Positions 25,529 to 34,984 of a DNA stretch of 64,000 bases are shown here, in pieces (positions within the stretch are counted from its first letter, which is position 1; each line of letters begins with the position of its first letter). This stretch comes from an uncultured Saprospiraceae bacterium (GTDB taxonomy: Bacteria > Bacteroidota > Bacteroidia > Chitinophagales > Saprospiraceae): assembly GCA_937959115.1 (NCBI GenBank), contig CALGAW010000017.1, positions 1 through 64,000 on the forward strand, read 5' to 3'. Position numbers and translations under genes: made by a program. The notes under the pieces were generated by a model. The model ran no database searches. It had not been told where the DNA came from and worked only from the letters and a program-made list of their open reading frames with translations.

Positions 25529-26893
25529 TTAACCATCATTCACAATTAACTTATAGTATTCTTTCTTGCGAATTGCCATTTTTATAAAATACTCAAATAC
25601 AGGCAAGTGGGTTTTGGAATGAATACTATCAAGAAGATCTTGCATGCTCTTGGTATATTCGGGCTCAAAGAAACCAAATCCATAGAAGTGTCCATCTTGA
25701 ATTTGAATCACAGAGCGCTCTTCTTGGGTTCTGCCTTTACCGATCAGCACAAAATTGCGTTTAAAAGGGATGTGGAGTGTCTCTATGGTCTGCTCTACTC
25801 GTTTGTTGTGTGCATCAGGCGAGCGTTGCTCTGAGCAGGCTGGACAGTTCGATAATTTAGGTTGAGTAGTGATGATATAACGGCAGCAGATGCCAGCCTC
25901 ACTTGATTTCTTAAGCAATAACTCCTCCGCTTCAACTAGCGTCTCATACTCAGCAATCACGTGGAGTCTCCTCTTTTTTGGTGCGACCGCAAGACAGATG
26001 TGTCCCGATGCATTCTTGTATTGGTGGATGCAGAAGCCAAACCGGTTTTTATTGATATTGAGGTTGAATTTAGGTCGGTGCGTATCCAGTTCCAACACTT
26101 CTGTGATTAACATGATTAACTTGTTTCCTGTTGGTTCACAAGTGATTGAGCATAGTTCATTTTTCAATCGTTTCATCCGATCTGAATTGTTGGCTAACTG
26201 GCGCATGACCTTTGTCTGGATGTTGATTCCTTTACCGATATACAAGATTTTTCCTTCAGCATCATGAAAGAAATAGACCCCTGTTTCTTCAGGAAGATCA
26301 TGTAAAACATCTATTGAAATAGCTGAAGGTAAGTCCTTCTCTAACAATCCATTATTCAGCTGTAGCTCAAGTGTTTGTTTTGTGTCCTTTTTCAAAATTT
26401 CTTGAAACACAATAACAGTGGCTTGCGTATCTGCCATTGCTCGATGTCGGTCCGCAACTTGTATATCAAATCGCTTAATCAAATTGCCTAGGCTGTAGGA
26501 GCGAAAGCCTGGGAAAACAGCCCTGCTAAGCTTCACAGTGCACAATCGTCTACGTTTAAATTCAATACCGATTCTAGAAAACTCTAATTGGAGGAAACCG
26601 TAATCAAATCCGACATTGTGTGCTACGAATATTGCTTGATCTGTCAACGCATTAATTTTGTAAGCGACTTCTTCAAACGTAGGAGAATTGGCGACCATTT
26701 GATTGGTAATGCCTGTTAATCGAGTGATATGTGGAGGGATTCGTCTTAATGGATTGATCAGTGTTTCGTACGACTCGATAATTTCACCGTTTTCTTCCAA
26801 TACGATAATGGCAATTTCTGTAATCTTTTCATTGGCATGAGCGCCACCAGTCGTCTCAATATCAACAATCGCATATTTTACAGAATTCGCCAT
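25529..26893 (-). CDS. DEDDh exonuclease fused to a GIY-YIG nuclease domain
   Basis: The protein has 454 residues. The N-terminal domain (about 7-175) is a DnaQ-type 3'-5' exonuclease with VDIETTG (D11, E13), the second acidic motif near HNVGFDYGF and the final HRAMADTQAT. A UvrC/Cho-like GIY-YIG domain follows (about 195-290; TGVYFF, then ILYIGKG) with an Asn/Lys-rich end (FNLNINKNRFG). The C-terminal third carries a Cys pair (CPAC) and has no motif I know. Fusions of an epsilon-like exonuclease with a UvrC-like nuclease are known in bacteria and are thought to act in DNA repair; the actual substrate is not established here. It starts 12 bp after maf on the same strand, so the two are probably co-transcribed. 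Confidence 0.88.
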   Translation of the reverse strand: MANSVKYAIVDIETTGGAHANEKITEIAIIVLEENGEIIESYETLINPLRRIPPHITRLTGITNQMVANSPTFEEVAYKINALTDQAIFVAHNVGFDYGFLQLEFSRIGIEFKRRRLCTVKLSRAVFPGFRSYSLGNLIKRFDIQVADRHRAMADTQATVIVFQEILKKDTKQTLELQLNNGLLEKDLPSAISIDVLHDLPEETGVYFFHDAEGKILYIGKGINIQTKVMRQLANNSDRMKRLKNELCSITCEPTGNKLIMLITEVLELDTHRPKFNLNINKNRFGFCIHQYKNASGHICLAVAPKKRRLHVIAEYETLVEAEELLLKKSSEAGICCRYIITTQPKLSNCPACSEQRSPDAHNKRVEQTIETLHIPFKRNFVLIGKGRTQEERSVIQIQDGHFYGFGFFEPEYTKSMQDLLDSIHSKTHLPVFEYFIKMAIRKKEYYKLIVNDG

Positions 26894-26905
26894 TTACTTT
26901 TTACT

Positions 26906-27487
26906 TCACAGGGTTTCCCAATTGCTCAGCGCATGATAGACTTTACTGATAGGCAGTCCAACGACGTTGTAGTAGGAACCATTGATTCTTCCTATTTTCG
27001 CTAATCCTAGCCACTCTTGAATGGCATAAGCCCCAGCCTTGTCAAACGGCTTATACTGATCTACATAATGCTCAATTTCAGCATGGGAGATATGATCTAT
27101 ATACACCTCAGTAACATCCGAGAACGTGATTTGTTTTTCTTTCGACATTAAGGAAACACCTGTAATGACTTCGTGCATGGTGCCTGAAAGTTCACTAAGT
27201 ATACGGATCGCATCGTTTCGGTCTTTCGGTTTTCCGTAAATTGTATCATTCATTAGAACGATTGTATCGGAAGTCACTATTATTTCCTGATTTTTAATGA
27301 AGTCCTTCACCCCCTCTGCCTTTTTCTTTGCTAGGAATTCTGGAACTGATCGCAGTGCGACTGTATCTGGGTATGACTCTTCTATTTCACGGGTTTGAAC
27401 GGTAAACGCTATGCCTGCATCGCTCATAATTTGAGATCTGCGCGGTGACTTTGAAGCTAATATAATTGGGCGGTTAATCAATGGCAT
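26906..27487 (-). CDS. maf: Maf-family nucleotide pyrophosphatase
   Basis: A 193-residue cytoplasmic house-cleaning enzyme that hydrolyses non-canonical or modified nucleoside triphosphates to monophosphates. Signatures: ILASKSPRRSQIM near the N-terminus, the SDTIVLMNDTIYGKPKD segment with the catalytic Asp, and YKPFDKAGAYAIQEWLG near the C-terminus. Length is typical. A TATGTTTG box lies 17 bases upstream. It heads a likely two-gene transcript with the exonuclease/GIY-YIG gene, both linked to nucleotide or DNA quality control. The YhdE/YceF subgroup cannot be settled by eye. Confidence 0.93.
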   Translation of the reverse strand: MPLINRPIILASKSPRRSQIMSDAGIAFTVQTREIEESYPDTVALRSVPEFLAKKKAEGVKDFIKNQEIIVTSDTIVLMNDTIYGKPKDRNDAIRILSELSGTMHEVITGVSLMSKEKQITFSDVTEVYIDHISHAEIEHYVDQYKPFDKAGAYAIQEWLGLAKIGRINGSYYNVVGLPISKVYHALSNWETL

Positions 27488-27504
27488 GTCTTTCTAATTT
27501 TTCA

Positions 27505-27512
27505 CAAACATA
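27505..27512 (-). promoter_or_regulatory. Candidate -7 box for maf (TATGTTTG)
   Basis: Minus-strand TATGTTTG, a full match to TAnnTTTG, 17 bases before the maf ATG. No clear -33 element at the usual distance. Confidence 0.4.
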
Positions 27513-27601
27513 TCGAATTTTGACTAGTATTTGTCGAGAAAATTTTTAAATCCAACTAAAAATATAGAGCTTTAGTTTTAACATAAAAAAAACAATAACC
27601 T

Positions 27602-28306
27602 ATGAAAGACAAATTACTACGAGCTAAAGCTTGGAAATACTTCATTATTGTGTTTTGTATTCCACAAGTTGCAAGTCAATTTTTAATCAACAATTATATG
27701 ACTTCGCTTGCAGAATCAATTGGAGAATCTTCAATAGACTTCAATCCTGATGCCTTAATGTTGAGATTTTCTGTCCTACTACTTGTAAGTTTTCTCTGTG
27801 CAATTCCATTCTATTTATGGATGTGGGCCGTCAACAACGAATTGCCCAAATACATTCCTGAAGACTTAAGGGTAAATCCTTCCCTATTCAATTTTTCAAT
27901 GGTTTCCAGTTTTTTAATCTCTGGTGTATCTTCCCTCTTGCTTCTTTTAAGTATTAAAAGGGTGATGGGCAAATTTATTGAAATTATAGGTCCAGATTTT
28001 GATCCAGACTTAATCGATCCTAGTGAGATGCTAGGAATGTTAGGTGAATTTAAATTGCCGTTTATTCTTATGATGATAGGCTTTGTACTCTCACTTTTCT
28101 GCTATTACTTCACGGCAAAAACGATCAGTAAGGCAACGTTACAACGTAAACCAGGGTTCTTTGACAACTTCGTTAATTTCCTATTGCACTTTGTATTCTT
28201 TGGAAGTGTTTGGTATTTCCAACCCTTGATCAAAAAAGCGATGGACAAAGGACCGTTTGATGAATTTGGAAATAATAACATCACTGATATTGATGATCTC
28301 TTATGA
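27602..28306 (+). CDS. Multi-pass membrane protein of unknown function
   Basis: A 234-residue protein with about five hydrophobic segments: near residues 12-32, 55-75, 95-118, 150-170 and 190-206. The intervening loop is acidic (GPDFDPDLIDPSEM) and the C-terminus is acidic too (NNNITDIDDLL). There is no signal peptidase site or catalytic motif. It stands alone, divergent from maf and followed by a good terminator at 28354. I do not recognise the family. Confidence 0.75.
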   Translation: MKDKLLRAKAWKYFIIVFCIPQVASQFLINNYMTSLAESIGESSIDFNPDALMLRFSVLLLVSFLCAIPFYLWMWAVNNELPKYIPEDLRVNPSLFNFSMVSSFLISGVSSLLLLLSIKRVMGKFIEIIGPDFDPDLIDPSEMLGMLGEFKLPFILMMIGFVLSLFCYYFTAKTISKATLQRKPGFFDNFVNFLLHFVFFGSVWYFQPLIKKAMDKGPFDEFGNNNITDIDDLL

Positions 28307-28353
28307 ATTGAACGTTGAGTCTACTCCGCAAAGTTAGAGATTAAATATAATGA

Positions 28354-28386
28354 AAGGTAGTCAAATAAGATTTGGCTGCTTTTTTT
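28354..28386 (+). terminator. Intrinsic terminator after the membrane-protein gene
   Basis: A 13-bp stem with three G-T pairs (AAGGTAGTCAAAT and ATTTGGCTGCTTT), a 3-base AAG loop and a run of T directly after. It lies about 50 bases past the stop at 28306. Confidence 0.75.
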
Positions 28387-28449
28387 GTATTTGCTTATAC
28401 GAATTGTTCCTGGTAATCGTATTGAATATAGATTTCTAAGAAATTAGTT

Positions 28450-28457
28450 TAAATTTG
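28450..28457 (+). promoter_or_regulatory. Candidate -7 box abutting gmhA (TAAATTTG)
   Basis: TAAATTTG matches TAnnTTTG and is only four bases before the gmhA ATG, so the mRNA would be leaderless or nearly so. A TTGA at 28422-28425 is 24 bp away, longer than the usual spacer, so the call is weak. Confidence 0.35.
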
Positions 28458-28461
28458 TTGC

Positions 28462-29037
28462 ATGAAGGACAGAATTAGCCAAATCATGAAAGAGAGCATC
28501 AGTGTAAAGCAACAATTGGTGCAAGATGAAGCGATCCTTAAACGTATTCTAGAGGTAACCGAGTTGACGATTGAGGTCTTTAAAAATGGAGGAAAAGTAC
28601 TGTTTTGTGGCAATGGAGGAAGTGCTGCCGATGCACAACACTTAGCCACCGAGCTTTCTGGTCGTTTCTTGCTCAATCGTGATCCACTATTTGCGGAGGC
28701 TTTAAACGTCAATACTTCTTACTTGACTGCGGTAGCCAATGACTTTTCATATGATGAAGTATTTGCTAGAATACTGAAAGCAAAGGGTCGTCCAGGTGAT
28801 CTGCTATACGCCTTATCTACTTCAGGCAATTCTCCTAATGTGTTGCGTGCTGCAGAGGAAGCGCGAGAAATCGGTATGTCTGTCATTGGATTTACGAATC
28901 AAGATGGAGGGAAATTAAAAACGATGAGTGCCCACTGTTTTTGTGTGCCGACAAGCAGTACAGCACGAGCACAAGAAGCACATTTGTTGATTGGGCATAT
29001 TATCTGTGAGCTGACGGAAAAGAAGCTGTTTGGCTAG
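28462..29037 (+). CDS. gmhA: Phosphoheptose isomerase
   Basis: A 191-residue SIS-domain enzyme that converts sedoheptulose-7-phosphate to D-glycero-D-manno-heptose-7-phosphate, the first step to the heptose donors for LPS core or S-layer glycans. Signatures: GKVLFCGNGGSAADAQHLA, TAVANDFSYDEVFAR, and LSTSGNSPNVLRA in the sugar-phosphate loop. The final helix has AQEAHLLIGHIICE with the conserved Gln/His. Length matches the family with the ATG at 28462. No other heptose pathway gene is adjacent; a GT9 transferase at the start of the window could use the product. Confidence 0.92.
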   Translation: MKDRISQIMKESISVKQQLVQDEAILKRILEVTELTIEVFKNGGKVLFCGNGGSAADAQHLATELSGRFLLNRDPLFAEALNVNTSYLTAVANDFSYDEVFARILKAKGRPGDLLYALSTSGNSPNVLRAAEEAREIGMSVIGFTNQDGGKLKTMSAHCFCVPTSSTARAQEAHLLIGHIICELTEKKLFG

Positions 29038-29298
29038 AAATAGGCATATTTTTCTACCGTTTAAATAAAAATTGAATTAAGGAACTTTCTGGAACAAAAC
29101 TATGTTAACCCATTTATGACAAAGAACTATAACATCTTATTTCAAGTCTTATTCCTGCGACTCAGCAGCTAAAAACTCATTATAGAGTTCCTGTATACCT
29201 TAATAAACAGGTTATCATACCTTATTTCTTATTCATTTTAATTATTTTCGCACCTTAATTTTACCGTTTGGGGTAAAATGTTAAAAAGCAACGTCGTT

Positions 29299-32169
29299 AT
29301 GGAATACAATCCCGCATCAATAGAACAAAAGTGGAGAGATTACTGGACAGAGAATCAAATCTATAAAATCAGTAATGAGACTGACCGTCCCAAGTACTAT
29401 GTTTTAGATATGTTTCCTTATCCTTCTGGTTCAGGCCTTCATGTTGGGCACCCGTTAGGTTATATCGCTACAGATATTTTTTCAAGATTTAAACGATTGA
29501 AAGGGTTTAATGTCCTTCACCCAATGGGATACGACGCCTTCGGCTTGCCTGCTGAGCAATATGCAGTGAGTATGGGCGTCCACCCTGCAAAATCAACAGA
29601 CAAAAACATCAAGGTATTCCGTTCACAGTTAGACAATATCGGTTTTAGCTATGACTGGAGCCGTGAAGTAAAAACTAGCAACCCCGAATACTATAAGTGG
29701 ACACAGTGGATATTCCTTGAGATATACGACCACTATTTCGACACTTCTAGCAATATAGCTGAATCAATTGAGTCATTGAAGAATGAATTCAAACAAAACG
29801 GCAATGGATCGGTTACTGCTGCGACCTCACAAGAAGACACCTTCACTGCCGATGAGTGGAATAGCTATACGCCCAAGCAACAAAGCGACATCTTAATGAA
29901 TTACCGATTGGCCTACCGAAAAGTAAGCACGGTCAACTGGTGTGAGGAATTGGGTACGGTGTTGGCAAATGACGAAGTAAAAGATGGCGTTTCTGAGCGT
30001 GGTGGTTTCCCCGTTACACAGAAACCTGTGTTACAATGGTCCTTGCGGACAACGGCTTATGCTGAGCGCCTGTTATCCGGTTTGGACAACGTAGATTGGT
30101 CAGATAGCTTAAAAACGCAACAGCGCAACTGGATTGGGCGTTCTGAAGGTGCCCAAGTCTTTTTTAAGATTGAAAATTCTGAAAAATCAATTGAAGTCTT
30201 TACAACCAGACCTGATACAATTTTCGGAGCCACTTATATGGCATTAGCGCCTGAGCACGAATTAGTCAACTCCTTGACAACGGAAGGCCAACAGCAAGCG
30301 ATTGACGAATATCAGACCTACGTTCAAACCCGTTCTGAGTTGGACAGGATGGCGGATGTCAAGAAAGTGACTGGCTGTTTTACTGGTTCTTATGCCATCA
30401 ACCCGATGAGTGGTAAACGCGTTCCGATTTGGATTGCAGAGTATGTGTTGGCTGGATACGGTACAGGAGCAATTATGGCCGTGCCGAGCGACGATGAACG
30501 AGATCAACGGTTTGCAGAAAAATTCGGATTGGAGATCATCCCTGTTGTTGATAAATCAGATTATCCTCATGCCTCCTTAGATGATAAGTTGGGTAAAATG
30601 ATTAATTCTGATTTCTTGAATGGAATGGAAGTGAAAGATGCTATCCAAGCAGTCATCCACAAAATGGAAGCAGAAGAAATTGGCAATCGTAAAATCAATT
30701 ATAAGTTAAGAGATGCGAATTATAGCCGTCAGCGGTATTGGGGAGAACCGATTCCGATTGTGTATGATAAGGATGGCGTGGAGCACAAATTGCCATTGAG
30801 TGAATTGCCATTGATTTTACCGGAATTGAATGACTTCAAACCAACGTCTGATGGCAAGGCGCCCTTGGCTAAGTTGACTGACTGGGCGAATCTTCCAAAC
30901 GGAATGACTAGAGAAGTCGATACGATGCCCGGTTTTGCTGGTTCTTCTTGGTATTTCTTACGATATATGGATCCAGACAATCAGGAAGAATTCGCAAGTG
31001 ATGCTGCGTTAAACTATTGGAAAGAGGTTGACTTGTACATTGGTGGAGCTGAGCATGCCGTTGGGCATTTAATGTATTCCCGAATGTGGCATAAATTCAT
31101 GTATGACAAAAAAATGGTTCCTACAGATGAACCGTTTAAAAAGTTGGTCAATCAGGGAATGATTCAAGGAGTGATTGAGTATTTGTACATGAAAAAAGAT
31201 AAGGTAGACGGTACCACTCTGTTCGTATGCAGCAAAATTGCGCAAGGTCTTTCTGAAGAAGAAAGGGAAGGTTACACCCGTATTCCTATTGACGTAAACA
31301 TTGTACAGGAATATGGTTCACCGGATTCTTATTTAAATATAGAAAGTATTAAGAAGTTCATTGAATGGCGACCAGAATATGCTACTGCTAAGTTTCAATG
31401 CGGAATGGGGTATTATCAAAATGGAAAGTTCTATCCTTCTAAACAGGCAAATGATTCAATGATCTACACCGAATCTGAGGCTGGAAAAATGGGTAAGCGT
31501 TATTTCAATGCAGTGAATCCTGACGATATTGTCAATCAATACGGTGCTGATTGTTATCGAATGTATGAAATGTTCTTAGGTCCATTAGAAGCAGCAAAGC
31601 CTTGGGATACAAAAGGAATTGAAGGCGTTTATAAGTTTTTAAAGAAGTTTTGGTCTTTGTTTTATTCAGAAGATAAATGGATCGTTAATGATGAATCACC
31701 CTCTAAAGAAGCGTTGAAAGTCTTGCATACTGCCATTAAAAAGGTAACCAATGACATTGAACGGTTATCCTTTAACACCAGTGTGAGTGCCTTTATGGTA
31801 TGTGTGAATGATTTACGAAAGTTAGACAATCACAACAAAGCTATTCTTGAACAATTGGTCATTTTATTGGCTCCTTTTGCACCGCATGTTGCTGATGAAA
31901 TTTGGCAAAAATTCGGCTATACTACTTCCGTACATTTGGCAAGCTATCCAGAAGTGAATGAAAGCTACTTAGTAGAAGATTCTGTTACTTATCCGATTTG
32001 TATAAACGGTAAGAAACGCGCTACTGCTGACTTTGCGACTGACGCTACCAAGGAAGAAATGGAAAAAGAGGCGTTAGCCTTAGAGATCGTTCAAAAATAT
32101 GTAGAAGGTAAAACAGTTCGAAAAATTATTGTTGTACCAAAACGAATGGTGAATATTGTTGTAGGATAA
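29299..32169 (+). CDS. leuS: Leucyl-tRNA synthetase
   Basis: A 956-residue class I aminoacyl-tRNA synthetase that charges tRNA-Leu. The HIGH signature is HVGH in PSGSGLHVGHPLGY; the editing domain has TTRPDTIFGATYMALAPEH; SSWYFLRYMDP is also typical. The KMSKS loop reads KMGKR (31486-31500), with two changes from consensus, in an otherwise normal context (NAVNPDDIVNQYGAD). A long insertion with VCSKIAQGLSEEEREGY before it resembles the extra segment common in Bacteroidota LeuRS. I prefer the ATG at 29299 (MEYNPAS, as in relatives) over 29278, which sits inside a hairpin (29258-29279). Single gene with a 260-base leader region. Confidence 0.95.
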   Translation: MEYNPASIEQKWRDYWTENQIYKISNETDRPKYYVLDMFPYPSGSGLHVGHPLGYIATDIFSRFKRLKGFNVLHPMGYDAFGLPAEQYAVSMGVHPAKSTDKNIKVFRSQLDNIGFSYDWSREVKTSNPEYYKWTQWIFLEIYDHYFDTSSNIAESIESLKNEFKQNGNGSVTAATSQEDTFTADEWNSYTPKQQSDILMNYRLAYRKVSTVNWCEELGTVLANDEVKDGVSERGGFPVTQKPVLQWSLRTTAYAERLLSGLDNVDWSDSLKTQQRNWIGRSEGAQVFFKIENSEKSIEVFTTRPDTIFGATYMALAPEHELVNSLTTEGQQQAIDEYQTYVQTRSELDRMADVKKVTGCFTGSYAINPMSGKRVPIWIAEYVLAGYGTGAIMAVPSDDERDQRFAEKFGLEIIPVVDKSDYPHASLDDKLGKMINSDFLNGMEVKDAIQAVIHKMEAEEIGNRKINYKLRDANYSRQRYWGEPIPIVYDKDGVEHKLPLSELPLILPELNDFKPTSDGKAPLAKLTDWANLPNGMTREVDTMPGFAGSSWYFLRYMDPDNQEEFASDAALNYWKEVDLYIGGAEHAVGHLMYSRMWHKFMYDKKMVPTDEPFKKLVNQGMIQGVIEYLYMKKDKVDGTTLFVCSKIAQGLSEEEREGYTRIPIDVNIVQEYGSPDSYLNIESIKKFIEWRPEYATAKFQCGMGYYQNGKFYPSKQANDSMIYTESEAGKMGKRYFNAVNPDDIVNQYGADCYRMYEMFLGPLEAAKPWDTKGIEGVYKFLKKFWSLFYSEDKWIVNDESPSKEALKVLHTAIKKVTNDIERLSFNTSVSAFMVCVNDLRKLDNHNKAILEQLVILLAPFAPHVADEIWQKFGYTTSVHLASYPEVNESYLVEDSVTYPICINGKKRATADFATDATKEEMEKEALALEIVQKYVEGKTVRKIIVVPKRMVNIVVG

Positions 32170-32326
32170 TTATTAATGCTTAATTACTAATCCTTAATAA
32201 ATTAGGGATAAAGGCTTGATAATAATACTTTAGAGTCAATCTACTTAAAGCAATTATTTAATAACAATAATTACCTTCATTGAACTATCATAATAGAACA
32301 TTAATCATTAAAATAAATAGTAAAAA

Positions 32327-33208
32327 ATGGCAAATTTCGTTGATAAAATTGTTGAATCATATCCAGAATTAAAGTATGAATTGTTGAAGGCACAGACCTT
32401 TGATGTGGAGCACTATGGATTTCCTGCGATCTATTATAAGATTATGGAGACGGATGAACAACGAGTCAACAGTTATAAGCGCACATTTGCTCATTATAAT
32501 AACCTACAAGATGCTGTGGTTTGCGAAGCAGGAGTTGGAACCCTTGCGCTGACACATCATTATTTGCCTTATGTAAAAAAGGCGTATCTAATTGAGAATA
32601 ACCCAAATGTAATTGACTTCATAAAGGCAGAACTCAAGCGCAATGACTGGGAAGATAAAGTGGTTTTGATTCATGGAGATGCGATGAAAACGGAATTGCC
32701 CGAACAAGTAGATTACGTGATCGGAGAGCTAATGAGTATTTATTGTGCAAATGAATATCAAGTGCAAATTTTTAAACACTTGAGAAAATACCTGAAACCA
32801 GATGGAAAATTGATCCCAGAAAAAATCATCAATCTAGCACAGGTCGGAGAAGCAGAATTTGAATATGGGCATACGCATTACCCTATTATGTTTACAAGGC
32901 ATTTGCCCATGTTTCTAGGCACATTAGGTGTTGTGAATACAATTGATTTGTACAAAGAGGAAGAACTTGTCATCAATCGAGATACAGAGATGACTGCGCT
33001 CTTGTCAGGTAAGGCGAATGCCGTATATATGCAAAGCTGGGTGCAGATGGCAGAAGGCTTTAACTTCACAGGGACTGACAGCCTAATGCCGCCTACTGTA
33101 AAATTGCTAGACAAGCCCTACGATCTCACAACGGGTCAGTCTTTTAAGCTGAACAGCGTCTTTGGATATGGGACGAACTTGGACCAGTCTGTGTTTTCTA
33201 TTCAATAA
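32327..33208 (+). CDS. PRMT-like class I SAM-dependent methyltransferase
   Basis: A 293-residue soluble protein. Motif I is CEAGVGTLAL (66-75), the ribose-binding acidic residue is in LIENNP (E90), and the substrate region reads VIGELMSIYCANEYQ. Its two Glu, E134 and E143, are nine residues apart, the spacing of the double-E loop of protein arginine methyltransferases. The sentence before it, ELPEQVDYVI, also resembles PRMT 'LP.EKVDIIISEW'. A beta-rich C-terminal part follows, as in PRMTs, but no exact THW motif is seen (QSW at the likely place). Transfer of a methyl group from SAM to a protein or small molecule is expected; the substrate is unknown. It stands alone downstream of leuS with a 157-bp gap. 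Confidence 0.75.
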   Translation: MANFVDKIVESYPELKYELLKAQTFDVEHYGFPAIYYKIMETDEQRVNSYKRTFAHYNNLQDAVVCEAGVGTLALTHHYLPYVKKAYLIENNPNVIDFIKAELKRNDWEDKVVLIHGDAMKTELPEQVDYVIGELMSIYCANEYQVQIFKHLRKYLKPDGKLIPEKIINLAQVGEAEFEYGHTHYPIMFTRHLPMFLGTLGVVNTIDLYKEEELVINRDTEMTALLSGKANAVYMQSWVQMAEGFNFTGTDSLMPPTVKLLDKPYDLTTGQSFKLNSVFGYGTNLDQSVFSIQ

Positions 33209-33271
33209 CCTATTTTCATTCTAAAATCTATGACAAAGTGCTCCATTATCAAAGCACCTTGTCCTAGTTAA

Positions 33272-34984
33272 TCAGAAGACAGATACCTTTAACACTCTTT
33301 GACCGACTCCTTTGAGTCTTACAGTTATGAAGTACAATCCTTGAGAAACAGGTATCCCTTGATCTGTTTTCAAGTCCCAGAACATATCTTGGGTGTTGAT
33401 TTTCTCCTGATTTGTTGCATACAGTATTCTACCATCAATAGCACTGACTTCTATGATCGAATTGCTCGGAACTCCCTTAATGGTAACTCCTTTGCCTACT
33501 GTTGTCGGATTTGGGTAGACTGCTAATTCTTTTAAAGCCTCAGGAATCACTTCTTCATTATTTGTACTTCGTTGAGCATAAAAACAGTCATTAAAAAGGT
33601 GCTGAATGGTGTCTGATGACAGCTGTAATGGTGTAAAGCTTGGACATGGGTGTGGTACACTTGGTTCAAAGATCACTGCCACTGTAAACTGATTACGGCC
33701 TCCTGAAGGCAACGTAAATGGTCCTGAACCCATGACGAAACGACGGTCTCCTGGCATGTTACCGGTTGCGCATTCAGACCAGCCGTTGAGGTCAGTTGGA
33801 TCCTCCGGAAACATGAATGGGTGCGCATAAGTACCTTCCAGATAACCATCACCACCATATTCAACAGGCGTGCCATCTCTCCATATGCCCTGTAAGTATC
33901 GATAATGATCCAAGGCAGTAGAAGGTTGACCAGTTGGAGAACTATCTCCATTATAATATAGAAAAGACGTCATAGGCAATGGTTGCCCAACACTGTCTTT
34001 GGGACCTGCAAGTAAGTCAACTCCTAATAACGGAATATCATTTCCATATCCATTAACAGAGGAAAAAATACCACAATCGGGATCTGTAGCAGTTCCATTA
34101 TATCCAATTCCCATTGACCTTGAAACATCACAGCCTAAAAAATCGTTACTCCAACAACCTATATCCATATCTAACCATTGTCCAACGTAAGCATCAATCA
34201 AATCATCATTGCTCTGATTAATAATATCGTACGTATAAAATGTAGTATAATCGTAGGGAGGATCTGTAAAGGCATACGCCATGACGCTCATTTCAAGGCC
34301 AATCGGCTGACCATTCGTATTGCTATGTGTATTTCCAATGTCATTTACAACCCACCAAACCATTTGATCAGCGTATCCACTCTGGCAGTTATCTAGTCAT
34401 AAAATTGGATGGTCTCCAAGCGTTGGCTCATAAATCCCATTGCTATTTTGATCATTAAATGGGGCGAGGTCTCGTATTGGAAGTGGTCCTAGGACAGGAA
34501 AGGTTTTCGGATTTCCACTTGCAGGCCACTTTAAAATTGAGTTTGGAATGGGGTCATTGATCGTTCCATTGTCATTATAATCATCAATAAAAGCTGAAAT
34601 CTCTGCCCCTAATACACTAAAGTGACGATCCCATTTAATACATTCAAACGGTGTAACTGGATTATTTATGATTGGTCCTGGCCAAAAATCACTTCCAGTT
34701 TGTCTATAAGATTGAGCTGCAAGTTTAAGATTTCCTGCATTATCCGTTCCTCCGATCCAAATTGCTCCAGCAAAGATAGCTGAAACTGGATTTTCGCCAG
34801 GTAAAGGCTTGGGCGCAATGTACTTACCATCTGAAAGATCCCACCATAAATCTCCACCAGCTAGTAATCGAGCACTTACATTATTTATATCTAAATCTAT
34901 TTGAGCGGTAGACTCTGCGCAGGTTTGTGCTTCTAGATAACAATTAAAGATAGTTACCATTAGTAATACTAAAACGTTTTTCAT
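33272..34984 (-). pseudogene. T9SS type A surface protein gene broken by one in-frame TGA
   Basis: Two open segments, 34397-34984 (195 codons) and 33272-34363, are in the same frame and separated by a single TGA at 34397-34399. Eleven codons between the stop and the next ATG still read sensibly (LDNCQSGYADQ before MVWW). The first part has a signal peptide (VLLMVTIFNCYLEAQ) and ends GDHPIL. The second has VNDIGNTHSNTNGQPIGLEM, FYTYDIINQSNDD and GQWLDMDIGCWSNDFLGCDV, plus a C-terminal type A sorting domain (VYPNPTTVGKGVTIKG, then SQGLYFITVRLKGVG). Joined, they give one exported protein of about 570 residues, a family found in Bacteroidota surface proteomes. The most likely reading is a recent nonsense mutation or a base-call error. 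The ATG after the stop would give a product without a signal peptide. Confidence 0.8.

Noticed and set aside
33231-33264. Hairpin after the PRMT-like gene (ACAAAGTGCT / AAGCACCTTGT)
   Set aside because: Has a mismatch and no T-run on either side; too weak to call a terminator.
34397-34399. TGA as a recoded (selenocysteine) codon
   Set aside because: No Cys-to-Sec context, no SECIS-like hairpin noticed directly after it, and the protein family is a structural surface protein. A nonsense change or base error is simpler.
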